Shown here piece by piece: positions 59,458-64,000 of a DNA stretch of 64,000 bases; the first letter of the stretch is position 1; every line of letters begins with the position of its first letter. Under the pieces are notes generated by a model that saw only the letters and a list, made by a program, of their open reading frames with translations, was not told the origin of the DNA and did no database searches. The translations under genes and the position numbers were made by a program. The DNA comes from Psychrobacter immobilis (GTDB taxonomy: Bacteria > Pseudomonadota > Gammaproteobacteria > Pseudomonadales > Moraxellaceae): contig CAJHAA010000001.1 of assembly GCA_904846265.1 (NCBI GenBank), positions 372,001 through 436,000 on the forward strand, given 5' to 3'.

Positions 59458-60093
59458 ATGCTAGACAAATTTCTCACGCCCATGGTTAAGCCGATACTAG
59501 CCCCTGTGGTCGTTGTATTACATAAACGCGGCATCACGGCTGATCAACTCACGGTGGCAGGTTTTTTAATCGGTATGTTAGCCTTGCCGTTACTCGCATT
59601 TGAGCTTTGGTATGGCGCACTGGCAGTCATTGCATTGAATCGTATTTTTGATGGTCTTGATGGCGCTTTAGCCCGTTATGCAAAGCAAAGTTCTAGCGCA
59701 GGCGGCTACTTAGATATTACGCTCGACTTTTTATTTTATGCCGCCATCCCGCTGGGTTTTATATTGGCAAATCCTGAACAGAATGCCATTGCTGGCGCTT
59801 TATTACTCGCGACCTTTATTGGCACAGGCTCTAGCTTCTTAGCGTTTGCCATTGCTGCGGAAAAGTTTACACTGGATAAACCGCAGTTTAAATATAAGAG
59901 TTTTTATTATTTAAACGGTTTGACGGAAGGCACAGAAACCATTGCGCTGTTTGTCGCTTTTTGCCTGTGGCCACAGCACTTTGTATTACTTGCCAGCATT
60001 TTTGCCACAGCCTGCGCGATTACGATTTTTACCCGTATCCATGGCGGCTACCATACCCTTAAGCAGCTAGAAATAGATAAAAACAGTATATAA
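59458..60093 (+). CDS. ynjF: CDP-alcohol phosphatidyltransferase family protein (YnjF-like)
   Basis: The 211-residue membrane protein has six helices and the CDP-alcohol phosphatidyltransferase motif DGLDGALAR-x8-GGYLDITLD near residues 64-90, with all metal-binding aspartates. Family members transfer a phosphatidyl or similar group from a CDP-activated donor to an alcohol. E. coli YnjF has no assigned substrate. Its place after ynjBCD in both organisms suggests the imported compound is an acceptor alcohol or precursor; this is inference. Confidence 0.9.
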   Translation: MLDKFLTPMVKPILAPVVVVLHKRGITADQLTVAGFLIGMLALPLLAFELWYGALAVIALNRIFDGLDGALARYAKQSSSAGGYLDITLDFLFYAAIPLGFILANPEQNAIAGALLLATFIGTGSSFLAFAIAAEKFTLDKPQFKYKSFYYLNGLTEGTETIALFVAFCLWPQHFVLLASIFATACAITIFTRIHGGYHTLKQLEIDKNSI

Positions 60094-60117
60094 ATATAAT
60101 AAGTCAAGAGGCAGCTA

Positions 60118-60927
60118 ATGACTAACGAAGTATGGTGGCGGCTTGGGTTCTTTTTAAGCATTTTAGTGATTATGATGCTGATAGAATGGCGCATGCCTGC
60201 ACGTCAAGCACCGATCAAAAGCAGCAAACGCTGGTTCGCTAACTTTGGCTTGGTTTTTATCTCGTCAGTTATTGCTCGTCTAGCGGTGCCTGTCGGTCTA
60301 ACGGCTGTGGCGCTGTATAATCAGCAGCATGGCATTGGTCTATTTAATATCATCAATTTGCCAAGCATTGTCGTCGTCATACTAAGCTTGATATTGCTCG
60401 ACATCATCATTTACTGGCAGCATCGATTATTTCACCGCGTGCCTATGCTATGGCGTTTACATAAAGTCCATCACGCTGATGCGCATGTTGATGCCAGCAC
60501 AGGGCTTAGGTTTCATCCCATTGAAATCATTTTAAGCATTCTAGTAAAGCTCGTTGCCGTCAGCTTGTTGGGCGTTCCTGCCATCGCCGTATTGATATTT
60601 GAGATTGCGTTAAATGGCTTAGCGATATTTAACCATGCCAATATTCGCCTGCCACCTGCGCTTGAAAAACCGCTACGCTTAATATTAATGACGCAGATTT
60701 TGCACCGTATTCACCATAGCCAACGCGTTAGTGAGACCAACTCAAACTATGGTTTTAGTGTCATTTGGTGGGATTGGATTTTTGGTAGTTATAAGGGTAA
60801 AGCAAAGCAGTCTGATAATGAGCTAGATATTGGGCTAAAAGAATACCCAGCAGCCAAACAAAATGCCTCGCTATGGGGATTGTTAACCATGCCATTTAGC
60901 AATAATTTGGTTAAGAAAAACAAATAA
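60118..60927 (+). CDS. Fatty acid hydroxylase/sterol desaturase superfamily protein
   Basis: The 269-residue membrane protein has four or five helices and the histidine clusters of the di-iron superfamily: HRLFHRVPMLWRLHKVHHAD near residues 102-122, LRFHPIE, and HRIHHSQ near 200-206. These enzymes hydroxylate or desaturate lipids. It follows ynjF at 24 bp and ends the same-strand cluster. In E. coli no such gene is present in the ynj locus, so it may add lipid modification to this version. Confidence 0.9.
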   Translation: MTNEVWWRLGFFLSILVIMMLIEWRMPARQAPIKSSKRWFANFGLVFISSVIARLAVPVGLTAVALYNQQHGIGLFNIINLPSIVVVILSLILLDIIIYWQHRLFHRVPMLWRLHKVHHADAHVDASTGLRFHPIEIILSILVKLVAVSLLGVPAIAVLIFEIALNGLAIFNHANIRLPPALEKPLRLILMTQILHRIHHSQRVSETNSNYGFSVIWWDWIFGSYKGKAKQSDNELDIGLKEYPAAKQNASLWGLLTMPFSNNLVKKNK

Positions 60928-60976
60928 CTGTCGTGATGCCGCCTAGCTTTGAATGTAAACGAAATTTACAAACAAC

Positions 60977-60992
60977 TTGAGCATTCTCTCAA
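60977..60992. promoter_or_regulatory. TTGA-N8-TCAA operator site 1
   Basis: TTGAGCATTCTCTCAA is the first of four similar 16-bp dyads (others at 61000, 61072 and 63262). It lies 187 bp before the AhpD-like gene. Confidence 0.6.
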
Positions 60993-60999
60993 ATATTAT

Positions 61000-61015
61000 T
61001 TGAACGATTGCTCAA
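61000..61015. promoter_or_regulatory. TTGA-N8-TCAA operator site 2
   Basis: TTGAACGATTGCTCAA differs from the site in front of tetR (63262-63277) at one position only. It lies 23 bp (about two helical turns) after site 1. Confidence 0.75.
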
Positions 61016-61071
61016 AATGGATTATAGTGGCTGCAGTTGTTGAGCGACTCACGAAAATCTCACTTATAAAA

Positions 61072-61087
61072 TTGAGTACTCACTCAA
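61072..61087. promoter_or_regulatory. TTGA-N8-TCAA operator site 3
   Basis: TTGAGTACTCACTCAA lies 77 bp upstream of the AhpD-like start codon. A half-conserved relative, TTGAGCGACTCACGAA, is nearby at about 61040-61055. Confidence 0.65.
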
Positions 61088-61163
61088 CTATATAATAGGT
61101 TCTCAAGTCGCTTATACACTTACTTTTATAAAAATTCACTAATAATGATTAAAAGGTTTTAAT

Positions 61164-61718
61164 ATGACTGAATTTACCCTACACGACAAAGACACAGCCC
61201 CAGCAGCAAGCAAAGACTTACTTGACGTTTCTATCAAAGCGTTTGGTATGGTACCTAATCTACATGCCGTCATGGCTGAAGCGCCTGGCTTGCTCGAAGG
61301 CTATCAACGTCTGCATCAGTTGTTTTTAGACAGCAGTTTTGATGATGAGGAAGTCACGGTCGTATGGCAAACCATCAACGTAGAGCATGAGTGTCATTAC
61401 TGTGTACCCGCTCATACTGGTATCGCAAAAAGCATGAAAGTAGACGACGCCATTACTGAAGCATTACGTAATGAGACACCTCTACCAACTGCAAAACTAG
61501 AAGCATTACGCGACTTTACGCTATCGGTCGTTCGTGATCGTGGTAATGTAAATGATGACGCAGTGCAAGCGTTCTTAGATGCAGGCTTTACTAAACGTCA
61601 GATTTTGGAAGTGGTTCTTGCAGCGGCTCAAAAAGTGATGAGTAACTACACCAACCATTTGGCCAACACGCCAATCGACAAGCCTTTCCAAAAGTTTGAA
61701 TGGCATAAAGCTGTCTAA
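61164..61718 (+). CDS. AhpD-like carboxymuconolactone decarboxylase family protein
   Basis: The 184-residue protein has the AhpD-type redox motif HECHYCVPAH (C-x2-C-x3-H near residues 76-83), as in the peroxidase-associated AhpD rather than the decarboxylase proper. The C-terminal part is the usual helical CMD fold. It probably reduces thiols or peroxides or handles electrophiles. It is 28 bp before the DsbA-like gene and downstream of three TTGA-N8-TCAA sites, so it heads a regulated operon. In E. coli the gene beside ynjB, ynjA, encodes a CMD-family protein too. Confidence 0.88.
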   Translation: MTEFTLHDKDTAPAASKDLLDVSIKAFGMVPNLHAVMAEAPGLLEGYQRLHQLFLDSSFDDEEVTVVWQTINVEHECHYCVPAHTGIAKSMKVDDAITEALRNETPLPTAKLEALRDFTLSVVRDRGNVNDDAVQAFLDAGFTKRQILEVVLAAAQKVMSNYTNHLANTPIDKPFQKFEWHKAV

Positions 61719-61746
61719 TTATATAAGAACCAAATAAGGAGCCACT

Positions 61747-62400
61747 ATGAGTAATTTAAAAAAACCATTACGAATAGATATCGTGTCAGACGTGGTCTGC
61801 CCTTGGTGCGCTATCGGCTATAGTCAACTAGCCGAGGCATTAAAACAAACCAACACTCCACACGAGATTCACTGGCATCCATTTGAGTTAAATCCTAATA
61901 CACCGCACGAAGGACGAAACTATCGTGAGCATATCATGGAGAAGTACGGTACGACTGCTGAGGACATTAAAGAGAGCCGAGCTAGAATGACAGCAGCAGG
62001 TGAAGAAGCTGGATTTAATTTTCAGTTTACCGATGAGTTTCGTACTTACAACACTTTTAATACGCATCAGTTGCTGTATTGGGCCGATCAGCAAGGACGT
62101 ATGCACGACCTAAAACAAGCATTGTTCGTCGCACACTTCGTCGATAATAAAAATGTAGCTGACAGTACCGTACTTGCAGATGTCGCAGCAGAAATCGGAC
62201 TGGATCGTAGCGAAGCACTAGCGGTCTTAGAAGACCAGCGATTTGCGGCAGCAGTAGAAAAAGAAAAACAGCATTGGCAACAGCAAGGCATTCAAAGTGT
62301 GCCATCTATGGTTTTCAATGAGCGTCATTTAATTAGCGGCGCACAAGGTGTTGAAAATTATAAAAGCATTTTGCAGCAGTTGGCTGATATACCAGACTAA
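61747..62400 (+). CDS. DsbA/FrnE-family thiol oxidoreductase
   Basis: The 217-residue protein is a cytoplasmic DsbA-like 2-hydroxychromene-2-carboxylate isomerase/FrnE relative, with no signal peptide. It has DIVSDVVCPWCAIGYSQL (CPWC active site near residues 18-21), FELNPNTPHEG, GEEAGFNFQF and the cis-Pro region QGIQSVPSMVFN. AAGGAGCC before the ATG is a strong ribosome binding site. It is coupled to the AhpD-like gene, suggesting a joint thiol-redox function. Confidence 0.92.
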   Translation: MSNLKKPLRIDIVSDVVCPWCAIGYSQLAEALKQTNTPHEIHWHPFELNPNTPHEGRNYREHIMEKYGTTAEDIKESRARMTAAGEEAGFNFQFTDEFRTYNTFNTHQLLYWADQQGRMHDLKQALFVAHFVDNKNVADSTVLADVAAEIGLDRSEALAVLEDQRFAAAVEKEKQHWQQQGIQSVPSMVFNERHLISGAQGVENYKSILQQLADIPD

Positions 62401-62450
62401 ATTATCTGATTAATGATTGCGTCTTCAAAACTAAGAGTTTTAGAAAAGCT

Positions 62451-62509
62451 AAGGGTTTTAGAGTTACTGTATAGTCTCTGGCTATACAGTAACTCTAAAA
62501 CCCTTTTTT
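62451..62509. terminator. Long perfect hairpin (24-bp arms), terminator
   Basis: Two exactly complementary 24-bp arms (beginning AAGGGTTTTAGAG) flank a seven-base loop and are followed by a T run. It separates the convergent DsbA-like and tetR genes and may serve both. Confidence 0.85.
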
Positions 62510-62593
62510 CATACCAAAAATATCTTAGCAATCAGCCTTACCTAATCGGCAATAACCTTTTAGCAGTGCTTATTTGCAAATAGTCAACATGCA

Positions 62594-63205
62594 CTACTCG
62601 CCAACAGGCTCATCAATACGCAGCGCTTCTATGGAGAGCGCCATATCTTCAGCCAACGCTTGCACCGCTGCACTCTCGACATCACGCTGCGCAAAAGCAC
62701 GCAGCCCCATGATTTCCGCCTGTAGTCGTCGTCCAAGCCTAGTCGGATCCAACTTACTATCCAATTCACCCAGCCGCTGTGCTTCGGTAAAGTAATTTAT
62801 AAAACGCAGCTCCATACCTGCCAACAGCATTTCAACTTTTTGTAGCGCTGTCTGCTCACGAGCACCAAGCTCCAGTAAGCTTTTGACCAACATGCAAGCC
62901 TGACTCGGCAGCCCTTTATCACGAATACCGCCCAGCTGACGCACGAAAGCGGCTAACCCCAACAGCGGCGATTGATAAGCGCCCATTACCCGCTTAAGCT
63001 CACTCAAACCTAGGCGAGCATAGTAGTCTAACGCTTCTTGAAATAATCCATCTTTACTGCCAAACGCAGCATAAATGCTTCCCGGACGCATATCGAGCGC
63101 CTCTTCTATATCTTTTAAAGAAGTAGCATGAAAGCCTTTTTGCCAAAAAAGCTGTAATGCGCGTTCTAAGGCATCCTGACGGTTATAAAGTGCGGTACGT
63201 GACAT
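62594..63205 (-). CDS. TetR/AcrR-family transcriptional regulator
   Basis: The 203-residue protein has an N-terminal helix-turn-helix (ALQLFWQKGFHATSLKDIEEAL, with SIYAAFGSKDGLF, about residues 16-55) and a helical ligand domain with a cysteine at about 103 (SQACMLVKSLLELG). The C-terminal domain resembles regulators of electrophile or oxidant responses (NemR/ComR-like). A TTGA-N8-TCAA dyad (63262-63277) lies 57 bp before its start, and three related dyads precede the AhpD-like gene. Autoregulation and control of that operon are therefore likely. GGAAAA precedes the ATG. Confidence 0.92.
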   Translation of the reverse strand: MSRTALYNRQDALERALQLFWQKGFHATSLKDIEEALDMRPGSIYAAFGSKDGLFQEALDYYARLGLSELKRVMGAYQSPLLGLAAFVRQLGGIRDKGLPSQACMLVKSLLELGAREQTALQKVEMLLAGMELRFINYFTEAQRLGELDSKLDPTRLGRRLQAEIMGLRAFAQRDVESAAVQALAEDMALSIEALRIDEPVGE

Positions 63206-63261
63206 AGTTTTTCCATCTCAAAAGCCGTAACCTCATGTAAAAATAAGCACAGCGATAAAAT

Positions 63262-63277
63262 TTGAATGATTGCTCAA
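63262..63277. promoter_or_regulatory. TTGA-N8-TCAA operator site 4 (tetR upstream)
   Basis: TTGAATGATTGCTCAA lies inside a wider dyad (AAAATT...AATTTT) in the intergenic region between tetR and the aldehyde dehydrogenase gene. It differs from site 2 (61000-61015) at a single base. Confidence 0.75.
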
Positions 63278-63390
63278 TTTTATCTTGAATGGCATTCTTA
63301 GTCCAGTAAAGTTAATTTACAAAGCAAATACCTCATTTAGCGATTGGTAGCAATATCAATGTCTTAATGAGATATGAAAGCGCCCAACGT

Positions 63391-64000
63391 TTAAGCCGTC
63401 AATAGCACATGCTTGCTTTTTTGATATGCAGACAAGCCATCCACACCCAGCTCACGCCCGATACCGCTTTGCTTAAACCCGCCCCACCCTGACTCTGGCA
63501 ATACAATCTGTTGTTCATTGATCCAAATGTGACCCGCTTGTATCTGTAGCGCCATCTCTATTGCCGCCGTTTCATCAGCGCTAACAATGCTCGCTGCCAA
63601 CGCATACTTACTATCATTGGCTAAAGAAATTGCCTCTGCATGGTCTGTAAACGTTTGACTCACTAGTACTGGCCCAAAAACCTCCTCTGTCCATAATCGA
63701 CTGGTCACTGGAACATTGGTATAAATGGTCGGCATCGCAAAATACCCTTGCCGATTTAAAACCTCACCACCAGTGAGACAAGTCAGGCTTTCGGCAGCAG
63801 CAATGTCAAAATATTTTTTTACTTGATTCAGTTGCTGCTCACTAACCAGTGGACCCATTTGCGTGTCAGTGTCAAAGCCATCACCGATTTTCAGACTTTC
63901 TGTCTTAACTTTTAATGTCTCAAACAACGACTGAGCAATGCTTTCATGAACAAGCAGCCTTGATGTGGCTGAACATATCTGACCAGCATTGGTAAATATA
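63391..64000 (-). CDS. Aldehyde dehydrogenase (C-terminal part; runs off the window)
   Basis: The frame is open to the window edge, giving about 203 codons of an ALDH C-terminal region. The first readable part, FTNAGQICSATSRLLVHE, contains the catalytic cysteine and most resembles betaine aldehyde or aminoaldehyde dehydrogenases. EEVFGPVL, WINEQQIVLPESGWGGFKQSGIGRE and the terminal YQKSKHV are standard. The N-terminal NAD-binding half lies beyond the window. It is on the same strand as tetR, upstream of it. Confidence 0.9.
   Translation of the reverse strand, partial: IFTNAGQICSATSRLLVHESIAQSLFETLKVKTESLKIGDGFDTDTQMGPLVSEQQLNQVKKYFDIAAAESLTCLTGGEVLNRQGYFAMPTIYTNVPVTSRLWTEEVFGPVLVSQTFTDHAEAISLANDSKYALAASIVSADETAAIEMALQIQAGHIWINEQQIVLPESGWGGFKQSGIGRELGVDGLSAYQKSKHVLLTA

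Overview
The window looks like a chromosomal segment of a Moraxellaceae gammaproteobacterium, most likely Psychrobacter. This is judged from protein resemblance, the moderate AT content, and a dispersed ~107-bp repeat of a type I associate with Psychrobacter; no rRNA or other definitive marker is present. No prophage, insertion sequence, integron or CRISPR array was found. Many start codons were moved downstream of the longest open frame because a ribosome binding site, a Fur box or an overlap with the upstream stop fits better; these cases are noted.

Layout. 1-5.7 kb: end of an MDR-type oxidoreductase, a DJ-1/PfpI protein, a GST, an EmrB/EmrA-like efflux pair and an AT-rich orphan lipoprotein. 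5.8-24.4 kb: housekeeping genes (pdxH, glmM, guaB, an MscS channel, cysS, a PduO-type cobalamin adenosyltransferase, a lipoprotein, a glycerophosphodiesterase, an acyl desaturase, selO, maeB, cca), then a truncated SDR remnant. 24.5-30.3 kb: tRNA-Ile2(CAU), maeA, and a MacAB/DevBCA-like exporter of three overlapping genes.

30.6-49.6 kb is an iron-acquisition island. It contains hmuV-hmuU-hmuT-hmuS (heme ABC importer plus HemS-like protein). Divergent from these are a TonB-dependent heme-type receptor and a lipoprotein with two HmuY-like modules. A DUF2470-SIP fusion, a siderophore receptor, a SyrD/PvdE/YojI-type exporter, a PepSY membrane protein, a second siderophore receptor and a second SIP follow. 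Four promoter regions carry Fur-box-like dyads, so the island is probably iron-repressed. No siderophore biosynthesis genes and no TonB-ExbBD lie in the window.

49.8-53 kb: cupin, double universal stress protein, DUF2058 protein and a DoxX-like membrane protein. 53.3-60.9 kb: a same-strand cluster resembling E. coli ydjX/Z-ynjBCDF: a TVP38/DedA domain fused to a flavin disulfide-reductase-like protein, an ABC importer (binding protein, double permease, ATPase), a CDP-alcohol phosphatidyltransferase and a fatty-acid-hydroxylase-superfamily protein. Its substrate is unknown, and it is the best candidate here for an undescribed system. 61-64 kb: an AhpD-like protein and a DsbA/FrnE-like protein, a TetR regulator, and a partial aldehyde dehydrogenase. 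Four TTGA-N8-TCAA sites, three before the AhpD/DsbA pair and one before tetR, suggest one autoregulated redox or electrophile-response unit.
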